Origin: RGIG464 sp045643185
GTDB taxonomy: Bacteria; Myxococcota_A; Bradymonadia; UBA4248
NCBI GenBank assembly: GCA_045643185.1
Contig: JAZUKH010000025.1
Span: 1-5,270 of the forward strand
Reading direction: 5' to 3'
Length of the DNA: 5,270 nucleotides
The notes under the pieces are model-generated. The model searched no databases and was not told where the DNA came from. It saw only the letters and a list, made by a program, of their open reading frames with translations. The position numbers were made by a program, and so were the translations under genes. Below are positions 1 to 5,270 of the stretch, in pieces; the stretch's first letter is position 1; each line of letters starts with the position of its first letter.

Positions 1-81
1 GGTTCAGCGCCTACACAGCTATTAAACTGAAATCGTCTCATGAATTTGTCGAAGGCCCTGCCAGGCGAAGGGGTAGCAGCG

Positions 82-138
82 TATTTCGTATTTCTGTAGA
101 GACGCGTGGTCCACACGTCTCTACAGAAATACGAAATA
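82..138. repeat. Long near-perfect palindrome with 28-bp arms
   Basis: The arms at 82-109 and 111-138 are reverse complements around a single central base (110), with one mismatch (C105 opposite A115). The inner core has the form GTAGAGACG...CGTCTCTAC, which resembles small palindromic elements I recall as dispersed in several bacterial groups, but a family assignment needs a genome search. No T-tract follows on either strand, so it does not look like a simple intrinsic terminator. It ends 53 nt before the -35 box of gene 1. It may be a MITE-like or other interspersed palindrome, or a cruciform or transcript hairpin. The palindrome itself is certain; its role is unknown. Confidence 0.9.
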
Positions 139-146
139 GCCGCGTA

Positions 147-162
147 GGGGGAGACTTCCCCC
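147..162. repeat. Small G5A/TC5 hairpin
   Basis: A 6-bp inverted repeat (147-152 and 157-162) encloses a 4-nt loop, GACT. It lies between the large palindrome and the gene 1 promoter. An A-run follows on the + strand, so it would not terminate + transcription. It may be the edge of the same repeat element as the 82-138 palindrome, or a chance structure. Confidence 0.4.
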
Positions 163-191
163 ACCTAAAAAAGCGGCCCGGTGAATCGTGT

Positions 192-220
192 TTGTTATCT
201 TTAGCAATTATCATTATAAT
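192..220 (+). promoter_or_regulatory. Sigma70-type promoter of the FHA-cyclase operon
   Basis: A perfect TATAAT -10 box (215-220) is preceded by TTGTTA (192-197, 4 of 6 matches to TTGACA) with an ideal 17-nt spacer. Transcription would start near 226-228, giving a 5' leader of about 47 nt before the gene 1 ATG. The surroundings are AT-rich compared with the flanks. A weak dyad (CAATT at 205-209, AATTG at 225-229) is centred on the -10 box. Confidence 0.75.
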
Positions 221-261
221 AGAGAATTGTGCTTCAGACATTGAGGCCTATCTCGCGCAAC

Positions 262-266
262 AAGGA
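262..266 (+). promoter_or_regulatory. Ribosome binding site of gene 1
   Basis: AAGGA lies 7 nt upstream of the ATG at 274. This decides the start: the in-frame GTG at 229 gives a protein 15 residues longer, but its extra residues precede the FHA fold, it has no Shine-Dalgarno sequence, and it lies almost at the predicted transcription start. Confidence 0.75.
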
Positions 267-273
267 TACAAGA

Positions 274-1992
274 ATGCCAGAACTCACCTATTATTCCACC
301 GATGGCAAATGGTGCAATTACACCTTGAAGGGTGGTACGTTGATCGGCCGAGCCCCGGAGACCGACCTTCAACTTTTAGACAGACTCATCAGCAAGAACC
401 ACGCACGCATCGATCTGAACGCCGACGGTCAGTATGTCTTGACCGACGTGGGATCACGCAACGGGACGACGGTGAATGGTAAGCTCGTGCAAGGCCCTGT
501 TGTGCTGCAAGCAGGGGACGAAATCGGGATGGGCAACCACTTGCTTCGCTTTGTTGGGGATAAGCGCCAGAATCCCGCCACAAAGCTGTCGCAACGACTG
601 GATGACGAAGACGAATCGGGTGAAAAAACAACGCGCAATGAGCTTCCGACAAGCGGTGAGATGTCGGCCGGGCCGTCGCACTCCATCCGTCAACCGATTT
701 CTGACACGCGTTTTTTGCCTGAAAACAAGATCGAATCGGTCGACGACCTTCGACGCGACTACGAAAAGTTGCGCGTGGCCGCAGAACTCGCCCAGGAAGC
801 CATCGTCGTCTTCGATCTCGACAAGTTGTTGGGCATTATTCTCGACAAGGCATTTCAGATCTTCAACGCAGATCGTGGTGCCATCCTTTTGCGCGACGAA
901 AGGACCAACCAAATGACCGTCCGCGTCGCCATGTCGCGCGACAAAAAGCCCATCGACAATTACAAAATCTCTGAGACGCTCTTCGACGAAGTCATCTCGG
1001 AGCAAAGTGCCGTCCTTTCACGAGACGCCTTGCGGGACTGCCGCTTTATCGGGTCACAATCGATCGTGCTCGACAACGTGCGCTCGACCATGTGCGTCCC
1101 GCTCATTTATGATGACAAAGTGGAAGGCGTCATCAACCTTGACACCCAACTCATCACGGGCGCTTTTAAAGAAAAGGATCTTCAGATCCTGACTGGATTT
1201 GCGAGACAAGCAGCCATGAATATTCAACGAAACCGCATGATCGAAAATGCAAATCGCCAGGCAATCGTTCAGGAAAATTTGAAACGAATTATTCCCGCTC
1301 ACCTGATCCATGATGTATTGAGCGGTCGAATCAAGCTTGAAAAAAGCGGCACTCGCCGTGTGGCCACGGTATTATTCGCCGATATCCGAGGTTTCACCTC
1401 GATGACCGAACAATCTTCTCCAGAAACCATCGTTCATCTCATCAACGATTACTGCGAAAAAATGGTGGAATGCATCTTCAAACACGAAGGCGCTCTGGAC
1501 AAATTCGTCGGTGACGAAGTCATGGCCGTATGGGGCACCGGTGTGACCTGCGATGACCACGCGCAAAAAGCGATCGAATGCGCCATCGACATGATGACCG
1601 CCATTGAAGAGCTCAACGAACAACGCCAGAAACTCAAAGAAAATACCATCCAGATCGGCATTGGCATCGCCACAGGCTTGATGATCGCCGGTTATATGGG
1701 ATCAACGCAAGCCATGAGCTATACCGTCATCGGCGACACGGTCAACCTGGGCGCCCGACTTTGTGGCGCGGCCCAACCCGGTGAGATCCTGATCAACAAG
1801 GATGCATGGTTGGCAGTCCATGAAAAAACACCATGCATCACCCTTCCCCCCATGATGGTCAAAGGAAAACAGGCTCCCATCGACATTTATCGTGTTAAAA
1901 CAAATCAGGAACCCCTGGAAAGTTCATTCGATGTTTACTGTTCTTCCGTCTTGTCTGCGGTCTCTCTTGCCAAAGAAGATGCGAAAGCGTAA
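274..1992 (+). CDS. FHA-GAF-class III adenylate cyclase
   Basis: A 572-residue soluble signalling enzyme with no signal peptide or membrane segment, predicted to make cAMP from ATP in the cytoplasm. Residues about 4-95 form an FHA domain with the conserved G25-R26, S40-x-x-H43 and N63-G64 positions expected to bind phosphothreonine. An acidic, Ser/Thr-rich linker (about 100-155) precedes a GAF domain (about 180-320; ligand unknown). A short helical connector leads to the class III cyclase domain (about 358-545). The metal-binding aspartates are D370 (in FADIRGFT) and D414 (in KFVGDE); the adenine-selecting pair is K410 and T484; the transition-state residues N491 and R495 are in DTVNLGAR. The set is complete, so an active homodimer is likely. 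Lysine at 410 argues against guanylate cyclase, and threonine at 484 is the class IIIb pattern. It is the first gene of a probable two-gene operon with another FHA protein. The architecture is known in Myxococcota-like genomes; the input signal is not determinable here. Confidence 0.93.
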   Translation: MPELTYYSTDGKWCNYTLKGGTLIGRAPETDLQLLDRLISKNHARIDLNADGQYVLTDVGSRNGTTVNGKLVQGPVVLQAGDEIGMGNHLLRFVGDKRQNPATKLSQRLDDEDESGEKTTRNELPTSGEMSAGPSHSIRQPISDTRFLPENKIESVDDLRRDYEKLRVAAELAQEAIVVFDLDKLLGIILDKAFQIFNADRGAILLRDERTNQMTVRVAMSRDKKPIDNYKISETLFDEVISEQSAVLSRDALRDCRFIGSQSIVLDNVRSTMCVPLIYDDKVEGVINLDTQLITGAFKEKDLQILTGFARQAAMNIQRNRMIENANRQAIVQENLKRIIPAHLIHDVLSGRIKLEKSGTRRVATVLFADIRGFTSMTEQSSPETIVHLINDYCEKMVECIFKHEGALDKFVGDEVMAVWGTGVTCDDHAQKAIECAIDMMTAIEELNEQRQKLKENTIQIGIGIATGLMIAGYMGSTQAMSYTVIGDTVNLGARLCGAAQPGEILINKDAWLAVHEKTPCITLPPMMVKGKQAPIDIYRVKTNQEPLESSFDVYCSSVLSAVSLAKEDAKA

Positions 1993-2038
1993 AGTAAAAA
2001 AAGGCATTTGTAGCAATTTTTATCTCTGACCATCACCC

Positions 2039-2044
2039 AAAGGA
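2039..2044 (+). promoter_or_regulatory. Ribosome binding site of gene 2
   Basis: AAAGGA lies 5 nt before the ATG at 2050 and supports that start. The 57-nt gap after gene 1 shows no clear promoter or terminator hairpin, consistent with co-transcription. Confidence 0.65.
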
Positions 2045-2049
2045 TTATT

Positions 2050-2979
2050 ATGGATTCAAACACCCGTGTCTTTAAATGTGAAGAATCACTTTGGAAACCT
2101 TGCAATGAGTTGGCTTCTCGCCTCAACATCACCATGGACGGTCTGATTTGCGAAGCGTTGACATTCTATTATCAGCAGCAGGCTGCTGCTCTTCAAAATG
2201 GTTCTTTTTTCCCCGTCAGTCCGGCGAATGCTTGCCTTCCGGCAACCTCTCAGGACATTCTTAAGAGTTCTTACGCCAAATCCCATTTAGGCGGTGGCGG
2301 CGCCTCTACATTTAGTAATGGTGCTTCCCAATTGCCTTTTGAGCGTTCTGCTGCGCCAGCCGTGACCTCGCAGCCAAACTTTACGGCACGTGGTCTTCCG
2401 AACGTACCAGGTTCGGTCGCGCCCGCGATCCCGAATGTTCCAGGCTCTTCACCGCTCCCTCCGCCCTCCATTCCGCCCTCGCTCCCGAACTCGGCTCAGC
2501 GAAGCGCCCCCCCTGCGCCACCGCGTCGTCCGCCTTCGCTCTTCGACGATTCCGATGCGCCCAAACCCAATGGCGCAGCGCTTAACCTCGCCTCGCTCAG
2601 TTCACCGCACATGCCGCCTATTGCGCAACCACCAGCGCATATCAGCCGACCTGCAGCGCCGCCAGTCGCGCTGGGACTCGGTGGCGCATCCACAGGCATG
2701 CCACCGCTCTACGTCGTTTTCGCCAATCAGCGTTACCTCGTCAGCAAAGATAAATACATCATCGGTCGATCCTCACAGGTCGCTGACCTGGTCATCCGCG
2801 ACGGAAATATCTCACGTAAACACTGCGCTGTCGTTTATAAAAACGGCTCTTACTACATCACCGACCTTGGCTCCACAAACGGTTTGGAATATCAGGGTCA
2901 ACAGATCAAAACCAAACGCATCGACGAAGGCGATCAGTTCAATATTTGCGAATTCGTCTTTAAGTTTACGTATCGATAA
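2050..2979 (+). CDS. FHA protein with RHH-like N-terminus and Pro-rich linker
   Basis: A 309-residue protein in three parts. Residues about 5-45 read as a short strand followed by two helices (VFKCEESLW, then LNITMDGLICEALTFYY), the pattern of a ribbon-helix-helix unit or a similar small dimerisation module. Related N-termini are, to my knowledge, seen on FHA proteins of Myxococcota. Residues about 50-218 are low-complexity and rich in Pro, Ala, Ser and Gly, probably disordered; NVPGS occurs twice near 117-134. Residues about 220-309 form a canonical FHA domain with G239-R240, S255-x-x-H258 and N277-G278, so phosphothreonine binding should be intact. No enzyme domain or membrane segment is visible. 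It follows the FHA-cyclase by 57 nt and ends 18 nt before a strong terminator. It may be a phospho-dependent adaptor, or a DNA-binding regulator if the N-terminus is a true RHH; the FHA call is firm, the DNA-binding call is not. Confidence 0.9.
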   Translation: MDSNTRVFKCEESLWKPCNELASRLNITMDGLICEALTFYYQQQAAALQNGSFFPVSPANACLPATSQDILKSSYAKSHLGGGGASTFSNGASQLPFERSAAPAVTSQPNFTARGLPNVPGSVAPAIPNVPGSSPLPPPSIPPSLPNSAQRSAPPAPPRRPPSLFDDSDAPKPNGAALNLASLSSPHMPPIAQPPAHISRPAAPPVALGLGGASTGMPPLYVVFANQRYLVSKDKYIIGRSSQVADLVIRDGNISRKHCAVVYKNGSYYITDLGSTNGLEYQGQQIKTKRIDEGDQFNICEFVFKFTYR

Positions 2980-2997
2980 ATCATCGATATCGGTTCG

Positions 2998-3029
2998 GCC
3001 CTCATGGTTACGCCATGAGGGCTTTTTTT
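2998..3029 (+). terminator. Intrinsic terminator of the FHA operon
   Basis: A perfect 10-bp GC-rich stem (2998-3007 with 3013-3022) with a 5-nt loop (TTACG) is followed at once by seven T residues (3023-3029). It lies 18 nt after the gene 2 stop codon, in the textbook arrangement for a factor-independent terminator. Confidence 0.95.
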
Positions 3030-3069
3030 GTGCCTCAATCAAACGCGTTTTTTCCACAGGGCTGGGCAC

Positions 3070-3098
3070 AAAAAAAGCGACGCATGCGCCGCTTTTTT
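3070..3098 (-). terminator. Intrinsic terminator of the calpain-like gene, possibly bidirectional
   Basis: Read on the minus strand, GCGGCGCATGCGTCGC folds into a stem with one G-U wobble and is followed by seven T residues (complement of 3070-3076). It begins just after the gene 3 stop at 3112. On the plus strand the stem is followed by six T residues (3093-3098) but has an A-C mismatch, so it could act as a weaker back-up terminator for transcription arriving from the FHA operon. Confidence 0.88.
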
Positions 3099-3111
3099 AA
3101 GGTTGAGAAGA

Positions 3112-4908
3112 TCAACGATCAACGTTTTTCACTTCTGCCACGTTGACATACCCCATAAGGCCGAGGAATCCTGCAAGATCCGTGTCGAACGTCCCCTCAT
3201 TAAAACGATCTTCAGCCTCGTTATAACTCGGTTTGGTCTTGGCATGCGGATTCTGCAAGGTGATCGTCGACGCATTGATATCGCAATTTTTGATGACTTT
3301 GCTCAACGACGCCTGGTTGAGCGATGAACCATCTTTTGCGACCAGTTCCACGTGGCTGACATTGTAGGCGTGACTGGAATAGATAAAGATATTGTTGTAA
3401 CGCGTAGGATCGTTGGTCACTTTCGACACGACGATACCGACAGACTGTTGGAAGATGTGATAGCCACTCGGTTGGAGAGCCGTAAAAGCCGCGTTATTCT
3501 GAAGTTCGATCGAATAAGCATCGATCTCATCACGCTTGGTCTGCTGCCAATCGCCCGAAGTACCTTCGCGCCCCGCCACATCGGCTTCATCATAATAATG
3601 ATCCGCGCAGTCTTTGATATTGCGAATGGACGTGAGCGCGGCAGCCAATTCTTCGTTCTCGCCGACCTGAGGTTCCAACTCCTGAATGAGCTGCTCCGAA
3701 TAGTACTGCAGGCGAGTAACAGCTTGCTGTGTGCTGACATAGGCCATCATGTGAATGTCGTTTTTAGCCGTACCATCCTGGGCTTTCGCAAATTTAAGCA
3801 GATCGCCAACAAGCGCTTTGTTGGCCTTCAACGGATTCGCATCTTCTTCAGGCATGGCCACCGCATTATTCTCAGCGGATTTCACGTCATTGCCATAGAA
3901 CAATTCAAGACAAAACGCCGATTGACCGCCATCGATCCCAGCATAACGCTCGTTGCTCTTAATGCTGCCGTCGCCGTACCGGCCATAGTTTTTGGCAAAG
4001 ACCGCGAAACACTGTTCCATGCAGTGGACCCACATGGCTGCTTCATAGAGTTTCTCGCGAGTCACTTTGACCGTGTTATTCGTAACGTTAGCGCTCCACT
4101 TTGATTTTTTGGGATCATACGCAATTCGGAAGTGGCTGCCCTTGGTTGACCAAGCTGAACCACCATCCGTCGAGACCTGACCTAACCCGTAAGACACGGT
4201 CACAGGCGTCGGCACATACGATGTGGTTTTAATGATCCCAAAAAGATGAGACTTCTGTTCACGACGATAGAATGTCGTCGTCACCTGATCACCCGAGATC
4301 GACATCATGTTTCGAATGACATTTGGATCGTTATTGATGATCTGCAACAGAGCAGCCAGAAAATAGCAGTCGCCGATAGAGCCCTGACGAATATCGTCCT
4401 GATAGACGCCACCATCGATAAAGAGGTTATTTTCGATCAGCGAGTTCACAACATTCGGATCTTCGACCGTGCCCTGTATCCTCGTTACGAGATTCGCATT
4501 TTCATCGACGTGAACAAGGTCATTAAATGCCGGCGTTTCTTCGCCCTCTTTTTCGACGGGCGCTTCGTTGGCAACGTAATGATCTTGACTATAACCGCTA
4601 ACCGTGCCCGACCCCATCACCTGGCTGCGGTTATTCGTGGGACGCTGTGTCGTCGAAAGTCTTTCGTTTAACCCCGTTTCACGATTGTAATGATCCGCAT
4701 AACCGCTCGACACGGTCGGGGCGATCGTCCTATAATCGTAAGTCTTCTCATCAATCGTCTCAGACGACGGCGCCGTCAGGGCACTCCCCATGGCGTCACC
4801 GCCGCCACTGGAACTTACCGATGGCTCCTCGGCTTTGGCTTCCAAGGCTTGCGACGCTTTGACCTCTTCACTCATTTTCGATGTCACGTAGCCATTTGAA
4901 CCACTCAT
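3112..4908 (-). CDS. Calpain-family (C2-like) cysteine protease
   Basis: A 598-residue protein with a papain-fold calpain-type catalytic core. The nucleophile motif RQGSIGDCYFLAAL places C181 six residues after the oxyanion-hole Q175, as in calpains. The HAY motif gives H513, and LQNPHA gives N553 in the position of the calpain NPW asparagine, with His in place of Trp. A segment at about 283-340 (AMWVHCMEQCFAVF onward) matches the helix between these motifs in calpains. Between about 345 and 482 lies a charged, largely helical insertion, so Cys and His are about 330 residues apart, much more than in classical calpain. Residues 1-125 are Ser/Thr/Glu-rich and probably disordered, with a repeated TVS-GY-DHY-like motif. 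There is no signal peptide, transmembrane helix or recognisable calcium-binding EF-hand. The start is fixed by a good ribosome binding site. It is convergent with the FHA operon and has its own terminator. Substrate and location are unknown; it could be an intracellular protease or a protein exported by a signal-less route. Confidence 0.88.
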   Translation of the reverse strand: MSGSNGYVTSKMSEEVKASQALEAKAEEPSVSSSGGGDAMGSALTAPSSETIDEKTYDYRTIAPTVSSGYADHYNRETGLNERLSTTQRPTNNRSQVMGSGTVSGYSQDHYVANEAPVEKEGEETPAFNDLVHVDENANLVTRIQGTVEDPNVVNSLIENNLFIDGGVYQDDIRQGSIGDCYFLAALLQIINNDPNVIRNMMSISGDQVTTTFYRREQKSHLFGIIKTTSYVPTPVTVSYGLGQVSTDGGSAWSTKGSHFRIAYDPKKSKWSANVTNNTVKVTREKLYEAAMWVHCMEQCFAVFAKNYGRYGDGSIKSNERYAGIDGGQSAFCLELFYGNDVKSAENNAVAMPEEDANPLKANKALVGDLLKFAKAQDGTAKNDIHMMAYVSTQQAVTRLQYYSEQLIQELEPQVGENEELAAALTSIRNIKDCADHYYDEADVAGREGTSGDWQQTKRDEIDAYSIELQNNAAFTALQPSGYHIFQQSVGIVVSKVTNDPTRYNNIFIYSSHAYNVSHVELVAKDGSSLNQASLSKVIKNCDINASTITLQNPHAKTKPSYNEAEDRFNEGTFDTDLAGFLGLMGYVNVAEVKNVDR

Positions 4909-4916
4909 CGTAGCTT

Positions 4917-4922
4917 CTCCTT
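4917..4922 (-). promoter_or_regulatory. Ribosome binding site of the calpain-like gene
   Basis: The minus strand reads AAGGAG 8 nt upstream of the ATG at 4908-4906. This favours that start over the internal ATG at residue 12, which lacks an equivalent site. Confidence 0.85.
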
Positions 4923-4944
4923 ATGCTTATGAATTTTCACACAC

Positions 4945-4973
4945 ACTATAAGAACAATCTTAATAATTTTAAC
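4945..4973 (-). promoter_or_regulatory. Weak candidate promoter of the calpain-like gene
   Basis: On the minus strand a TATAGT -10-like box (4950-4945) has GTTAAA (4973-4968) 17 nt upstream, matching only 3 of 6 positions of the -35 consensus. The segment 4925-4990 is markedly AT-rich, as expected for a promoter region, but the exact elements are uncertain and another sigma factor could be used. Confidence 0.35.
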
Positions 4974-5061
4974 ATAATTGGAATTCACAAACCAAGATTT
5001 TCAACGACAAACAGCTATGAATGGGTTGCTATTCAGCCGAGGGTAGGCCCAAATACATAAA

Positions 5062-5099
5062 TCTCAGCCGTAGCGAAGCCGAAGGCAAGCAGGCTGAGA
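5062..5099. repeat. Hairpin A with GCGAAGC and GCCGAAGGC loops
   Basis: Arms 5062-5069 (TCTCAGCC) and 5092-5099 (GGCTGAGA) are perfect 8-bp complements. The 22-nt loop itself contains GCGAAGC (5073-5079) and the overlapping GCCGAAGGC (5078-5086), each able to form a GAA-capped mini-hairpin. It is the first of three hairpins in this gene-free stretch. It is not followed by a T-tract. Confidence 0.7.
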
Positions 5100-5100
5100 G

Positions 5101-5170
5101 CGGCGAACGGACGCGATTTGTTCGAAGCCGAAGTGTAGCGTCGTAACGTGGTACGTCGTCGCGTCCGCCG
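5101..5170. repeat. Hairpin B with CGAAG-rich loop
   Basis: The arms CGGACGCGA (5108-5116) and TCGCGTCCG (5159-5167) pair perfectly over 9 bp. The outer CGG (5101-5103) can pair with CCG (5168-5170) across a 4-nt bulge. The loop contains TTCGAAGCCGAAG, echoing the CGAAG motifs of the neighbouring hairpins. It follows hairpin A almost without a gap, and no T-tract follows it. Confidence 0.65.
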
Positions 5171-5221
5171 ACTCCAAACAAAATTTGCGTTGATTTATCT
5201 TAACTGTTCCTGAAGTTGGTA

Positions 5222-5264
5222 CGGCCGTGTGGCTTGTTTGAGCGAAGCGAGTTCCACACGGCCG
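5222..5264. repeat. Hairpin C with GCGAAGC loop
   Basis: The arms CGGCCGTGTGG (5222-5232) and CCACACGGCCG (5254-5264) pair perfectly over 11 bp around a 21-nt loop that includes GAGCGAAGCGAG. It has the same design as hairpin A, a unique stem with a GCGAAGC-containing loop, but an unrelated stem sequence. It is close to the window end, so the full element may be longer. Confidence 0.75.
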
Positions 5265-5270
5265 ACAATA

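Larger units (their letters stand above)
4909..5270. other. Gene-free region upstream of the calpain-like gene
   Basis: I find no convincing gene here. The part nearest gene 3 (4909-4990) is AT-rich and carries its ribosome binding site and probable promoter. The distal part (about 5060-5264) is GC-richer and is filled by hairpins A to C. A minus-strand frame is open from the window edge to about 5066, but it runs through these repeats, has no family features and is most likely fortuitous. Confidence 0.6.

Noticed and set aside
165..180. A T-run on the minus strand after a GC-rich segment, considered as a terminator for minus-strand transcription.
   Set aside because: CGGGCCG does not form a usable stem, and no minus-strand gene precedes it.
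229..273. Alternative GTG start extending gene 1 by 15 residues.
   Set aside because: There is no Shine-Dalgarno sequence, and it lies at the predicted transcription start. The ATG at 274 has AAGGA at good spacing, and the FHA fold begins just after it.
3..482. A plus-strand frame open from near the window edge through the palindrome into gene 1.
   Set aside because: It runs through repeat DNA and out of frame into the well-supported FHA coding sequence, has no family features, and its only internal start has no ribosome binding site.
454..1005. A 183-codon minus-strand open frame inside gene 1.
   Set aside because: It is an antisense shadow of the FHA-GAF coding region with no recognisable domain or start signal.
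2971..2989. A 7-bp inverted repeat (TATCGAT / ATCGATA) spanning the gene 2 stop codon.
   Set aside because: It is short and AT-rich beside a much stronger terminator hairpin, with no independent sign of function.
2390..3100. A 236-codon plus-strand frame overlapping gene 2 and both terminators.
   Set aside because: It is Arg/Ser-rich out-of-frame translation of the Pro-rich linker and FHA region, and it reads through the terminator hairpins.
3352..4104. A 250-codon plus-strand open frame opposite the calpain-like gene.
   Set aside because: It is an antisense shadow; the minus strand carries the catalytic motifs and a good ribosome binding site.
5062..5264. The hairpin series considered as integron attC sites or a CRISPR array.
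   Set aside because: No attC-type core sites, no integrase and no evenly spaced identical direct repeats are visible.

Overview
This 5.27 kb window holds three complete protein genes, with repeat-rich intergenic DNA at both ends. Moderate GC content, FHA-domain signalling proteins, an FHA-GAF-class III cyclase and a ribbon-helix-helix-like/Pro-rich/FHA protein suggest a signalling-rich bacterium of the Myxococcota / former Deltaproteobacteria type. That placement rests on domain architecture only and is tentative; no taxonomic marker gene is present.

Layout. Positions 1-191 carry no convincing gene and contain a 57-nt, 28-bp-arm palindrome. A well-formed sigma70-type promoter (192-220) precedes gene 1 (274-1992, +), a soluble FHA-GAF-adenylate cyclase with a complete catalytic residue set. 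After 57 nt comes gene 2 (2050-2979, +), with a ribbon-helix-helix-like N-terminus, a long Pro/Ala/Ser linker and a C-terminal FHA domain. The two probably form one transcription unit ending at a strong intrinsic terminator (2998-3029). A second terminator (3070-3098) serves the convergent gene 3 (3112-4908, -), a calpain-family (C2-like) cysteine protease with a recognisable Cys/His/Asn triad, a large insertion in the catalytic domain and a low-complexity N-terminus. Positions 4909-5270 hold its ribosome binding site, an AT-rich putative promoter region and three imperfect hairpins with GCGAAGC/CGAAG-type loops.

How the genes may work together. The two FHA proteins are predicted phosphothreonine readers downstream of Ser/Thr kinases, which are not in this window. 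Gene 1 would couple phospho-dependent binding and GAF sensing to cAMP synthesis. Gene 2 could link phospho-recognition to DNA binding or oligomerisation. The protease is separately transcribed, and a functional link to the FHA pair is only an inference from proximity. I see no CRISPR array, tRNA, rRNA, transposase or integrase.
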